DNA of 55,593 nucleotides, from positions 1 through 55,593 of the forward strand of contig JAGXGC010000029.1 in assembly GCA_024636935.1 (NCBI GenBank), given 5' to 3'. The notes below the pieces were generated by a model. The model was not told the origin of the DNA and did not search any database. It saw nothing but the letters and a program-made list of their open reading frames with translations. Of the stretch, positions 27,442-35,943 are shown piece after piece. This DNA comes from Sideroxydans sp. Its GTDB lineage: Bacteria; Pseudomonadota; Gammaproteobacteria; Burkholderiales; Gallionellaceae. The position numbers and the translations under genes are program-made. Position 1 is the first letter of the stretch. The number at the start of each line of letters is the position of its first letter.

Positions 27442-28263
27442 ATGACAGACCGTTACGCCGTCATCGGCAACCCCATCTCACACAGCAAATCCCCGCTGAT
27501 CCATCGCATGTTCGCCGAACAGGCTGGACAGGACATCAGTTATGAAGCTATAGAAGCACCGATGGAGGGATTCGCCGCAACCATTGAACGGCTTCTCACT
27601 GATGGTTACAAAGGTTGCAATGTGACGGTGCCGTTCAAGCTAGAGGCTTGGAAACTCGCAAATGAACATACCTCCCGATCCATTGATGCCGAGGCAACCA
27701 ATACGCTCAGCTTTAAAGATGGCAAGATATACGCCGACAACACAGATGGCACTGGACTGGTACGTGATATCGAGATCAATCACGGTTTCAAGCTTAAGGG
27801 GAAAAGCATCTTGCTGATTGGAGCAGGTGGTGCGGCACAAGGTGTCCTGCATCCATTACTGGAAGCCTCACAGGCGCCACCGGTGATCTACAACCGCACA
27901 CTCGAAAAAGCGATCAAACTGCAAAAGACTGTTACGGAACATGGCAACTTCAGTCATTTCTCAGTCAAAGCTGCCGAGTTCGGCGCTCTCACGAACGAGC
28001 AATTCAACATAGTCATCAATGCTACTTCTACAGGTCTGACAGGCGGAGAAATTCCACTACCAGCCTCCATCTTCGCTCCCGATGCCCTCGCCTACGACAT
28101 GATGTATGGCCGCGAAACGCCTTTCATGACCTTCGCACGAGCGCATGGTGCTCAAGTAGCAGACGGCCTGGGCATGCTGGTAGAACAAGCTGCTGAAGCG
28201 TTCTACATCTGGCGTGGCGTGCGACCGGATACCGAGCCCGTCTTTAAAGCGCTACGCCCGTAA
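27442..28263 (+). CDS. aroE: Shikimate dehydrogenase AroE
   Basis: AroE reduces 3-dehydroshikimate to shikimate with NADPH in aromatic amino acid synthesis. The 273-residue protein has the shikimate site (GNPISHSKSP near residue 9 and NVTVPFK with its catalytic Lys near 66), the catalytic Asp in NTDGTG, and an NADP site GAGGAAQG. The gene follows gspN by 12 bases and precedes mtgA by 7. Confidence 0.97.
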   Translation: MTDRYAVIGNPISHSKSPLIHRMFAEQAGQDISYEAIEAPMEGFAATIERLLTDGYKGCNVTVPFKLEAWKLANEHTSRSIDAEATNTLSFKDGKIYADNTDGTGLVRDIEINHGFKLKGKSILLIGAGGAAQGVLHPLLEASQAPPVIYNRTLEKAIKLQKTVTEHGNFSHFSVKAAEFGALTNEQFNIVINATSTGLTGGEIPLPASIFAPDALAYDMMYGRETPFMTFARAHGAQVADGLGMLVEQAAEAFYIWRGVRPDTEPVFKALRP

Positions 28264-28270
28264 TCTCCCC

Positions 28271-28957
28271 ATGCGTAAACTCATCTGGCGCGCTGCCCTA
28301 GCGCTGCTTCTGCTGTTCGTGTTGTATCAGCTTTGGCTTTTCGCCCATATCTGCTGGTGGATCAAGTTTGATCCTGCCGGCAGTGCCTTCATGGAAGACC
28401 GGCTGGAGCTGATGCAGGACAAAAATCCCAAGGCGGCGTTGAAGCACAAATGGGTGCCTTACAAGAAAATATCCAGTAATCTGAAACGCGCGCTCATTGC
28501 CGCTGAAGATGCCAAGTTCGTCGACCATGAAGGCTTCGATTGGGATGGCATCCAAAAGGCATACGAAAAGAACCGCAAGCAGGGCAAGATCGTGGCTGGC
28601 GGTTCCACCATCAGCCAGCAACTGGCGAAGAATCTGTTCTTATCCACTCAACGCACTCCTTGGCGCAAGGGCGAGGAAATTATCATCACGCTGATGCTGG
28701 AAGCTGTGATGGATAAGAAACGCATCTTCGAGATATATCTCAACGTGATCGAATGGGGCGACGGGGTATTCGGAGCAGAAGCGGCGGCGCGTCATTACTT
28801 CGGTATCAGCGCCGCGAATCTCTCAGCCGAACAGGCTGCACGGCTGGCGGCCATGGTCCCGAATCCGAGGTATTACGACCGTCATCGGCAGGCCAGTGGC
28901 ATGCTACGCAAGACCTTGATCATTCTGAATAGAATGCCGGACGCAGATATACCCTGA
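28271..28957 (+). CDS. mtgA: Monofunctional biosynthetic peptidoglycan transglycosylase MtgA
   Basis: MtgA polymerises lipid II into glycan strands. The 228-residue protein has one N-terminal helix (about 7-28) and a family GT51 domain with catalytic Glu79 in AAEDAKFVDHEGFDW, the GGSTISQQLAKNLFLS motif and RKGEEIIITLMLE. The ATG at 28271 gives the membrane anchor directly. A frame from 28214 would overlap aroE. Confidence 0.96.
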   Translation: MRKLIWRAALALLLLFVLYQLWLFAHICWWIKFDPAGSAFMEDRLELMQDKNPKAALKHKWVPYKKISSNLKRALIAAEDAKFVDHEGFDWDGIQKAYEKNRKQGKIVAGGSTISQQLAKNLFLSTQRTPWRKGEEIIITLMLEAVMDKKRIFEIYLNVIEWGDGVFGAEAAARHYFGISAANLSAEQAARLAAMVPNPRYYDRHRQASGMLRKTLIILNRMPDADIP

Positions 28958-29008
28958 CGCCCTCTAGCTATTTTCCTTACAATAGCGCGCAATTTTTCGA
29001 GGTGCGCC

Positions 29009-30460
29009 ATGACCGAGAACCACGAACAACACCACACAGAAAATGTGCAGGAGCATCTGCATCAGGTTCAGCGCCTGCTTGATAAGCAGGCGCTGGTGGA
29101 AACCGTGGTTCACAATCAGGAACTTCCTCGCGATGAACGCCATGAGTTGCTGGACAAGATGCTGCACAAGCGGCATCTGGCCGAACTGAGCGACAAGCTG
29201 GAAGATCTGCACTCCGCCGATATCGCCTACATCCTGGAAGCGCTGCCTATCGAGCACCGTCTGCTGGTATGGAATCTCGTCAAAGCAGAACGCGACGGCG
29301 AGATCCTGATCGAGGTTTCAGACGCGGTGCGTGAATCGCTCATCGCCAGTATGAGCCGCGACGAACTGCGCGAAGCAGCCGAGCAACTTGATACCGACGA
29401 GATCGCCGACCTAGCTCCCGACCTGCCGCATCACGTGATCCGCGACGTGTTCAAGTCGCTACCCATGGAAGAGCGCGAACAACTGCGCGCGGCGATGTCG
29501 TATCCCGAAGACTCTGTCGGCGCCTTGATGGACTTCAACATGGTGCATGTGCGCGAAGATGTGACGCTGGAAACTGTATCGCGTTACCTCCGTCGCTTCG
29601 ACGAATTGCCAGACCATACCGACCAGGTTTTCATCGTTGACCGCAACGAGCGATTCAAAGGTGTATTGCCAATCAATTTGATCGTCGTCAATGAGCCCGA
29701 AACAGAAGTCGGAAAACTGATGATCACCGACGTGATCAAGTTGCAACCAGATGAGAAAGCAGAACATGCGGCCCAAGCTTTCGAACGCTATGACCTGGTG
29801 TCTGCCCCCGTCGTAGACGATGACGGAAAGTTGTTCGGTCGCGTGACGGTTAACGTGGTGCTGGATTATATCCGCGAGGAATCCGATACCGAACTGCTGA
29901 ATCAGGCCGGCTTGCGCGAAGAGGAAGACATCTTTGCTTCGGTCTGGAAGTCCGCCCAGAACCGCTGGGCTTGGCTGGCATTGAATCTGGCGACCGCCTT
30001 CTTCGCCTCGCGCGTGATTGGCGAATTCGAACAGACCATCGCACAGATGGTCGCACTCGCCACACTGATGCCTATCGTCGCTGGCATCGCGGGAAACTCC
30101 GCCAACCAGACGACGACCATCATCATCCGTTCGCTCGCCCTGGGCCAGATAAACCAGAACAATGCAAAACGATTGATGCTGAAAGAACTTGCCATCAGCG
30201 GATTGAACGGACTGGTATGGGGAGGATTCGCCGGGCTGTTCGCCTACTTCCTGTATCGCAGTGTTCCACTGGGAATCGTGATGACTACCGCGATGATGCT
30301 CAATCTTACACTGGGCGCACTGGTCGGCATCGGCATACCACTGTTGATGCAACGACTGGGGCGTGATCCTGCCATTGGCGCCAGCGTCATGCTCACTGCC
30401 ATCACCGACAGCGGCGGCTTCTTCATCTTCCTTGGTTTGGCAACCATCTTCCTGATTTAA
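29009..30460 (+). CDS. mgtE: Magnesium transporter MgtE
   Basis: MgtE is a Mg2+-gated channel of the inner membrane. The 483-residue protein has an N-terminal superhelical domain (about 30-155) with many acidic residues, two CBS domains (about 170-295), a plug helix and five C-terminal membrane helices, including the signature ATLMPIVAGIAGNSANQTT. Only 51 bases separate it from mtgA, which is too short for an M-box riboswitch. Confidence 0.95.
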   Translation: MTENHEQHHTENVQEHLHQVQRLLDKQALVETVVHNQELPRDERHELLDKMLHKRHLAELSDKLEDLHSADIAYILEALPIEHRLLVWNLVKAERDGEILIEVSDAVRESLIASMSRDELREAAEQLDTDEIADLAPDLPHHVIRDVFKSLPMEEREQLRAAMSYPEDSVGALMDFNMVHVREDVTLETVSRYLRRFDELPDHTDQVFIVDRNERFKGVLPINLIVVNEPETEVGKLMITDVIKLQPDEKAEHAAQAFERYDLVSAPVVDDDGKLFGRVTVNVVLDYIREESDTELLNQAGLREEEDIFASVWKSAQNRWAWLALNLATAFFASRVIGEFEQTIAQMVALATLMPIVAGIAGNSANQTTTIIIRSLALGQINQNNAKRLMLKELAISGLNGLVWGGFAGLFAYFLYRSVPLGIVMTTAMMLNLTLGALVGIGIPLLMQRLGRDPAIGASVMLTAITDSGGFFIFLGLATIFLI

Positions 30461-30609
30461 CGCACCTGCTACACAACAAGCAGACGCGGCAAAGCAGCGC
30501 ACTTGGATGCGCGCGCGGCAATACTAATTACTGGGGGAGATGGCAAGTCAAACTACGCAATAAAATTGCGAAAGTCTGGCAATCCCTATAGAAACATAGG
30601 AAGTAGAAA

Positions 30610-30636
30610 GGGCGAAACGCAACCGCTCGGCGCCCG
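30610..30636 (-). terminator. Possible terminator of the histone-like gene
   Basis: On the minus strand a short GC stem (GGGCG / CGCCC with a large loop) is followed by TTTCT just downstream of the histone-like gene's stop. The stem is short and the T run broken, so this is a weak call. Confidence 0.35.
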
Positions 30637-30652
30637 CCCAAATCTACCGAAC

Positions 30653-31150
30653 TCAGGCGCCGAGAATGCCTTTTCCTGCCGCTTTTTTCGCTGCTGGCTT
30701 TTTGGCCACTGCCTTCTTGGCTACTGGCTTCTTAGCTGCAACTTTTTTCGCTGCTGGCTTTTTGGCAACTGCCTTCTTGGCTGCTGGCTTCTTAGCTGCA
30801 ACTTTTTTCGCTGCTGGCTTTTTGGCCACTGCCTTCTTGGCTACTGGCTTCTTAGCTGCAACTTTTTTCGCTGCTGGCTTTTTGGCCACTGCCTTCTTAG
30901 CTGCTGGCTTCTTAGCTGCAACTTTTTTCGCTGCTGGCTTTTTGGCAACTGGCTTCTTGGCTGCTGGCTTCTTAGCTGCAACTTTTTTCGCTGCTGGCTT
31001 TTTGGCAACTGCCTTCTTAGCTACAGGCTTCTTAGCTGCCACTTTCTTTGCTACAGGTTTTTTGGCGGCGACAGCTTTTTTAGCTACCGGCTTCTTAGCT
31101 GCCACTTTTTTGGTTGTTGCTTTTTTTGCTTTGGATTTTGCAGTTGCCAT
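30653..31150 (-). CDS. Histone H1-like Lys/Ala/Pro-rich DNA-binding protein (AlgP/Hc1 type)
   Basis: This 165-residue protein is almost entirely Lys, Ala, Val and Pro, built from [24 protein letters not shown] units of 20 residues. Such tails resemble the C-terminal domain of eukaryotic H1, Pseudomonas AlgP and chlamydial or Bordetella histone-like proteins, and are thought to bind DNA. It has no globular domain. The DNA repeats with a 60-base period (30681-31020). I chose the ATG at 31150, six bases after AAGGA; an ATG at 31156 directly abuts that site. The very low complexity means repeat number may vary between strains. Confidence 0.9.
   Translation of the reverse strand: MATAKSKAKKATTKKVAAKKPVAKKAVAAKKPVAKKVAAKKPVAKKAVAKKPAAKKVAAKKPAAKKPVAKKPAAKKVAAKKPAAKKAVAKKPAAKKVAAKKPVAKKAVAKKPAAKKVAAKKPAAKKAVAKKPAAKKVAAKKPVAKKAVAKKPAAKKAAGKGILGA
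30681..31020 (-). repeat. 60-bp tandem repeat array within the histone-like gene
   Basis: Successive 60-base blocks align almost base for base from about 30681 to 31020 (five to six copies), differing mainly at ctactgg/ctgctgg, ggccact/ggcaact and cttgg/cttag. Units nearer the 5' end of the gene (31021-31110) are more diverged. The repeat keeps the reading frame at 20 residues per unit. Confidence 0.95.
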
Positions 31151-31323
31151 TTTCATTCCTTATTAAAGTTTGATGGACTAAATTGGTGCAATTTCTTACG
31201 TGCTACCACTGCACTCCCGATGCGCTTTCAACCAAAAAAACCTCCCAATACGCACGGTGGTCGCATTCTATGCGCGAATATTTTTTTTACGCAATAGATT
31301 TGTGCACTTATGTGTAAAAAAAA

Positions 31324-32571
31324 TCAGTCGATGATTTTTTCTGACGCGTACAACTGTTCTGTTTTTTCACGTTCACGAACTAGATGCACATGCTCGCCGT
31401 CGACCATCACTTCGGCTGCGCGCGGTCGCGTGTTGTAGTTCGAACTCATGCTCATACCGTATGCACCTGCCGACATGACTGCCAGCACATCGCCTTGTAC
31501 CACGGCCATTTCACGGCCATGGGCAATGAAATCCCCAGTCTCACAAATCGGTCCGACCACTTCATACACCTGTACTGTCGACTCATTTTTTTGCACGGGA
31601 TGGATGGCATGGAATGCATCGTAAAGTGCCGGACGCATCAAGTCGTTCATCGCCGCATCGACGATTGCGAAATTCTTCTCCTCACCATGCTTCAGATATT
31701 CGATACGGGTCAGCAGTATTCCCGCGTTGCCGACCAGCACTCTACCTGGCTCCACGATCAATGACTCCGATCGTCCATGCAAGGCTTGCAATAATGCTTC
31801 CGCATATTCAGCGATTACCGGCGGTGTTTCGTCGTCGTAACAGATACCCAGTCCGCCGCCCAGATCGATATGCTCCAGCACGATTCCTTCCACCTTCAAC
31901 TGATCGACCAACGCCAACACCTTCTCCGCAGCAGCGATGAAGGGACTGACTTCAGTAAGTTGCGAGCCAATGTGACAGTCAATACCAGTCACGCGCAGAT
32001 ACGGCATCGCAGCTGCCTTGCGGTATAAACCCAGCGCTTCTGTATAGGCAACGCCGAACTTATTCTGTTTGAGGCCGGTTGAGATATAGGGATGCGTCTT
32101 GGCATCGACATCCGGATTCACGCGCAGGCTGATCGGCGCGATCATGCCCATGCTGCCCGCCACTTCATTCAGCCGATCCAATTCCGGTGCCGACTCGACA
32201 TTGAAACAACGGATACCTACTGACAGCGCCAACCGCATCTCGGCTTCGCTTTTACCAACACCAGAGAACACCACCTTGTTAGCTGCACCACCCGCAGCTA
32301 ACACGCGCTGTAATTCACCGCCGGAAACGATGTCGAAGCCCGCACCCAGCTTTGCAAACAGATTAAGGATCGCCAGATTTGGATTCGCCTTCACTGCATA
32401 ACAGATCAGATGCTCTCGCCCTTGCAGAGCCTCAGCAAACTGACGATAGGCATCGGTCAAGGCAGCACGCGAATAGACGTAGCACGGTGTACCGAAGCGT
32501 TGTGCAATATCAGTCAGCGACACCTTCTCGACATGAAGTGTGTCGTCGCGGTATTTAAAATATTCACTCAT
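31324..32571 (-). CDS. lysA: Diaminopimelate decarboxylase LysA
   Basis: LysA makes L-lysine from meso-diaminopimelate with PLP. The 415-residue protein has the PLP lysine K61 in CYAVKANPN, the HIGSQ segment, the Gly-rich phosphate-binding loop DLGGGLG, and the C-terminal active-site segment with CETGD. The ATG at 32571 lies inside the end of lptM, giving an 8-base overlap. The lptM-lysA pair is a standard arrangement. Confidence 0.97.
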   Translation of the reverse strand: MSEYFKYRDDTLHVEKVSLTDIAQRFGTPCYVYSRAALTDAYRQFAEALQGREHLICYAVKANPNLAILNLFAKLGAGFDIVSGGELQRVLAAGGAANKVVFSGVGKSEAEMRLALSVGIRCFNVESAPELDRLNEVAGSMGMIAPISLRVNPDVDAKTHPYISTGLKQNKFGVAYTEALGLYRKAAAMPYLRVTGIDCHIGSQLTEVSPFIAAAEKVLALVDQLKVEGIVLEHIDLGGGLGICYDDETPPVIAEYAEALLQALHGRSESLIVEPGRVLVGNAGILLTRIEYLKHGEEKNFAIVDAAMNDLMRPALYDAFHAIHPVQKNESTVQVYEVVGPICETGDFIAHGREMAVVQGDVLAVMSAGAYGMSMSSNYNTRPRAAEVMVDGEHVHLVREREKTEQLYASEKIID

Positions 32572-32707
32572 GTCGTAGCTCTACAGATTGGGATTGATGG
32601 GATACACCTGAGAATTGGGATTGCGCCGGCGGCAGATAAAGCGGGCCTTTACGCCCGCAGCCTTGCAAGCCGACAAGTAACAGCAACATAATGCACACCG
32701 TACGCAT
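32564..32707 (-). CDS. lptM: LPS-assembly lipoprotein LptM (YifL)
   Basis: This 47-residue reading frame is easily missed. It starts MRTVCIMLLLLVGLQGC, a lipoprotein signal with the lipid-carrying Cys17, followed directly by GRKGPLYLPP, the conserved segment of LptM. LptM is known to bind the LptDE translocon and help its oxidative maturation. A purine-rich GAAAGAAGA stretch precedes the ATG. The stop overlaps the lysA start. The lptM-lysA order opposite cyaY supports the call strongly. Confidence 0.9.
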   Translation of the reverse strand: MRTVCIMLLLLVGLQGCGRKGPLYLPPAQSQFSGVSHQSQSVELRHE

Positions 32708-32745
32708 CTGTATCTTCTTTCTAAATTCGAAACGAGCGGGATTAT

Positions 32746-34050
32746 ATGACGGAAAGCGCCCACGACGCTGCGGGAGACACCTTGTTTGCCCGTATCCGGC
32801 AGATGGTGATGGCGCACGGCGTGGATATCCATCTACAGCAGGAAGCTACGACACTGAAGCTGCTTTTTGCCGATGGTCAGCGCATCCTCATCAACCTCGA
32901 TCAACAATCCCGTCACGTGTGGCTGGCTGCGGCTGATGGCGGCACCGAATTCCTGCCGCAGGGTACGAGTTGGCAGTCTTCACAACAGGGCGAACTGTTC
33001 GCCCGACTGGATGCATTGCTGGAACAGACTATCGCCAGCGACCCGCGCAATTCACGAGCACCGCTCCCTACGCCCCCAGAGGCAACACCGATCTTCATCC
33101 AGCATGTCCAGTCCGGCGGCGGGCACGGGCTGCGTAATGCAATGATCATCATACTGTTATGTGCCGTCGCTTACTTATTGACGCAACAATCAGCACACAC
33201 TCCGCTGCTCGACCAGCCCAACACAGTCCAAGCAAGGCCTGTGACTCACGGGAATAGTGAACGTCTATGCGAAAGCGTTTTCCCGAACAACGGCAGCACC
33301 ACAGTCTTTCCAGAGAGCGGATTGCAACTCGATAGCATAGGCACTGAGCTCACCCTAAATAACGATCACGCGCACCCCTTACTGCTGATACTGACCGCTC
33401 CGCACTCCCTCATTCCTTCTGCGTCAGTGATGGTGCATGCACGCCAGCAGGCCAGTGTGCGCATACCACCCGGCCAGTACGATCTTATGTTTGCTGCCGG
33501 TACGCGATGGTGTGATGCGCGTCGCGGATTTTCCGATGGGCGCATGCTGAAGTTCAACAACTCTCTCTCGGTTCAGCAAGACACTCCGGTACGCATCTCT
33601 ATGCAATCCTCCGGCGCAGGGCCGGAAGATTTTCGCGCGCTGATATCCACCTTCGTTCCCGCCACACCGCTTCCTACCCCTTCTTTCAGCGGTGATGGCA
33701 GTATGGCTGTCAAACGTCATAGCAATGGTCACTTCTATCTGCCCGGGAGTATCGCGGGGGTTCCGGTCACATTCATGCTAGATACCGGCGCTTCGGTAAC
33801 CTCCATCACGAGCGAGATCGCGCGCGAGGCCGGGGTGCACAATTGCAAGGAGATACAGTTCCAGACCGCCAATGGCAGCGCCACCGGCTGCATCGCACTG
33901 GTACCGCAAATGACACTCGGCAACTTCACACTGAAGAACATCACGGTAGCAGTGATGCCGAATATGGAGACCAATCTGCTCGGTGCCAACGTACTGCGCA
34001 ATTTCCGCGTCGGGCAGGATGAAGATACCCTGCTGGTCGGACGCAATTGA
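32746..34050 (+). CDS. Frataxin-like domain fused to a membrane helix and a retropepsin-type aspartic protease
   Basis: This 434-residue protein has an unusual domain order. Residues 1-95 resemble CyaY: LFADGQRILIN, HVWLAAADGG and QGTSWQ align with EFEDGSKVIMN, EIWLAARSGG and QGDAWI of the next gene's product. A Pro-rich linker follows, then one membrane helix (about 130-147), a beta-rich region (about 175-300, with IPPGQYDLMFAAGTRW), and a retropepsin-like domain (about 315-434) with active-site DTGAS (346-350) and the family segment LLGANVLRNF (411-420). One DTG per chain means the protease would need to dimerise. The frataxin part should be cytoplasmic and the protease periplasmic. It diverges from lptM-lysA by 38 bases and lies 13 bases before cyaY. 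The acidic ridge of CyaY is largely lost. Function is unknown. Confidence 0.85.
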   Translation: MTESAHDAAGDTLFARIRQMVMAHGVDIHLQQEATTLKLLFADGQRILINLDQQSRHVWLAAADGGTEFLPQGTSWQSSQQGELFARLDALLEQTIASDPRNSRAPLPTPPEATPIFIQHVQSGGGHGLRNAMIIILLCAVAYLLTQQSAHTPLLDQPNTVQARPVTHGNSERLCESVFPNNGSTTVFPESGLQLDSIGTELTLNNDHAHPLLLILTAPHSLIPSASVMVHARQQASVRIPPGQYDLMFAAGTRWCDARRGFSDGRMLKFNNSLSVQQDTPVRISMQSSGAGPEDFRALISTFVPATPLPTPSFSGDGSMAVKRHSNGHFYLPGSIAGVPVTFMLDTGASVTSITSEIAREAGVHNCKEIQFQTANGSATGCIALVPQMTLGNFTLKNITVAVMPNMETNLLGANVLRNFRVGQDEDTLLVGRN

Positions 34051-34063
34051 TAATGGAGAAATG

Positions 34064-34369
34064 ATGACAGAGAACGAATTCAACACACTTGCCGATACGG
34101 TCTTCCTGCGTATCGAGCATGCATTAGATGATACCGATATCGACTATGACAGTAATGGCATGGTGATGGAGATCGAGTTCGAGGACGGCAGCAAGGTCAT
34201 CATGAACCGTCACGTGCCAAATCGTGAGATATGGCTTGCGGCACGTTCTGGCGGGTTTCATTTCTCCAGACAAGGCGATGCTTGGATCAGTCAACGTGAC
34301 GGTGATGAGTTGTACGCAAAGCTTGGTGCACTTATACAGTCGGGAGCGGGGATCGCCGTCGAATTTTGA
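34064..34369 (+). CDS. cyaY: Frataxin homologue CyaY
   Basis: CyaY is an iron-binding regulator of iron-sulfur cluster assembly that acts on the IscS-IscU complex. The 101-residue protein has the acidic first helix and loop (DDTDIDYD, 22-29), FEDGSKVIMNRH and the conserved Trp57 in EIWLAARSGGFHF. Of two adjacent ATGs I chose 34064, 5 bases after GGAG; the one at 34061 is only 2 bases after it. The gene sits opposite lptM-lysA as usual, but separated from it by the fusion gene. Confidence 0.96.
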   Translation: MTENEFNTLADTVFLRIEHALDDTDIDYDSNGMVMEIEFEDGSKVIMNRHVPNREIWLAARSGGFHFSRQGDAWISQRDGDELYAKLGALIQSGAGIAVEF

Positions 34370-34501
34370 GGGATGTCAGATGTCCGGCGGTGCGATCCGC
34401 AAGGAGGGGGCCTTTAATTTCGGACACCTGACGCAACGAATGTAACCTAGGAAATTCGCAGATGGAATGCGGCATTTTGTCGCACCCCCGGTACGGGATT
34501 T

Positions 34502-35242
34502 TCAGCCGACGCGAATGCTGCGTAATTGCTTCCTAAGTTCTTTGTGATCCGGACAGACACCCTCCACCACTTTCCAAAACGCCGCCGAATGGTTCATCTC
34601 TTTCAGATGTGCCAATTCATGTATCACCACATAATCTATCAATGGCAGCGACAGCTTGACCAAGTGCCAATTTAGGCTGATCACGCCACGCGCACTGCAG
34701 CTGCCCCATTGGGTGCGCGCTGAAGACACTCTTATGGTGCTCGGCGCCACCTCCATCAGGGGCGCAAAGTGCGCGATACACTCCTCGAACACTTGCAACG
34801 CTTGCTCGCGATACCACTGACTAACCAGCTTCTCGATACGCTGTTCCGTAACAACACGATTCAATTGCAAAACTAGATCTTCGCCCTGCAAGCGTGGCGG
34901 CGCAGCAACCTTGTCCGGTACGACACGCAATGTGAACACTTCACCACGAAACGGGATGGATGCACCATCCTGCCAGACAACAGGTGTCAACTTACCGGCT
35001 TGCCAGCTCTCCAACCTATCCAGCACCCAACTCGCCTTGTCCTGCAACACACTGTGCAACCATTTTTCCGAAGTACGCAGCGGCATACTCACCGTCAACC
35101 CGCGCTCGTCGATGCGCAGGCCGATGCTGCGGCGCTTGCTGCTGCGTTTCAATGTGTAACTGATGTGTTTGTCTGCGAGTTGCAGTGAACGCTGCTCGAC
35201 AGCGAGAGGAACTGGCTTGGTGCGTGAACGCAGCAACATCAT
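34502..35242 (-). CDS. YgjP/WLM-like zinc metalloprotease (DUF45)
   Basis: This 246-residue protein has the zinc-binding HELAH motif (208-212) followed by His218, the pattern of the YgjP family of SprT/WLM-like metallopeptidases. Upstream segments RTQWGSCSARGVISLNWHLV are typical of the family. The substrate is not known. Two adjacent ATGs (35242, 35239) overlap the plsC stop; a frame to 35272 would run further into plsC. It is the last gene of the lnt-glyQ-glyS-gmhB-plsC run. Confidence 0.9.
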   Translation of the reverse strand: MMLLRSRTKPVPLAVEQRSLQLADKHISYTLKRSSKRRSIGLRIDERGLTVSMPLRTSEKWLHSVLQDKASWVLDRLESWQAGKLTPVVWQDGASIPFRGEVFTLRVVPDKVAAPPRLQGEDLVLQLNRVVTEQRIEKLVSQWYREQALQVFEECIAHFAPLMEVAPSTIRVSSARTQWGSCSARGVISLNWHLVKLSLPLIDYVVIHELAHLKEMNHSAAFWKVVEGVCPDHKELRKQLRSIRVG

Positions 35243-35943
35243 CCCAAGCGCGTCATCTCGCCTTCGATCCATTCCTCAGTACGGCTGTTGATCTCTTCCG
35301 CCTTGAGTCCTGTGGTATCGATGGCCGGGCCGATCACCATGACGATGGTGCCAGGCTTCTTAATAAAAGCGTTCCGCCCCCAGAACTTACCTGCGTTGTG
35401 CGCCACCGGCAATACCGGTACGCCCGCGTGTGAGGCCAACATGGCACCGCCGATCTTGTATTTGCCGCGCTGCCCGAAAGGGATGCGCGTACCTTCCGGG
35501 AATAGAACTATGCTGAATCCTTGTTGTAACTTCTCTTTACCTTTTTGCAGCAACTGCTTCATCGCAGCTTTACCTTTACTGCGGTCCAGCGCAATGGGGC
35601 TAGACAAAGCCAACAGCCAGCCAAAGAACGGTATCCACAACAACTCACGCTTGGCCACCCATGCATGGGCAGGCAGCACCAATTGCAAGGCCAGCGTCTC
35701 CCAAGCGGACTGATGCTTGCTTAATACCACACAGGCCTGCTTGGGAATGTTTTCCAATCCGCGCACTTCCATGCGGATGCCGCAGATCACTTTCAGCAGC
35801 CACAACAGGCCGGGCGCAAAACCGGAAAGCAGACGATGACGCGTATGCTGGCCAAACGGGAAGATGAATGGAGAAAACAGCGCATAGGACAAGGTGAACA
35901 CCGCCTGCGCCAGTGTAAAGATGATGGAACGGATCAGATTCAT
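35239..35943 (-). CDS. plsC: 1-acyl-sn-glycerol-3-phosphate acyltransferase (PlsC family)
   Basis: PlsC acylates lysophosphatidic acid to phosphatidic acid at the inner membrane. The 234-residue protein has N-terminal hydrophobic helices (about 5-30 and 40-58), an H-x4-E form of the catalytic motif (KHQSAWET) instead of the more common H-x4-D, and the glycerophosphate-binding motif FPEGTR. It overlaps gmhB by four bases. Confidence 0.93.
   Translation of the reverse strand: MNLIRSIIFTLAQAVFTLSYALFSPFIFPFGQHTRHRLLSGFAPGLLWLLKVICGIRMEVRGLENIPKQACVVLSKHQSAWETLALQLVLPAHAWVAKRELLWIPFFGWLLALSSPIALDRSKGKAAMKQLLQKGKEKLQQGFSIVLFPEGTRIPFGQRGKYKIGGAMLASHAGVPVLPVAHNAGKFWGRNAFIKKPGTIVMVIGPAIDTTGLKAEEINSRTEEWIEGEMTRLG

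Noticed and set aside
28958..29008. M-box magnesium riboswitch before mgtE
   Set aside because: The gap is only 51 bases, too short for the element, and no conserved core is visible.
30681..31020. CRISPR-like regular array
   Set aside because: The whole 60-base unit repeats with no unique spacers and lies inside a coding frame.
30503..31297. Long plus-strand frames with repeated Phe/Leu/Cys/Trp or Phe/Ala/Thr patterns opposite the histone-like gene
   Set aside because: They are the reverse complement of the 60-bp Lys/Ala/Pro repeats. The repeat lacks stops in several frames, there is no ribosome site, and the minus-strand frame has one.
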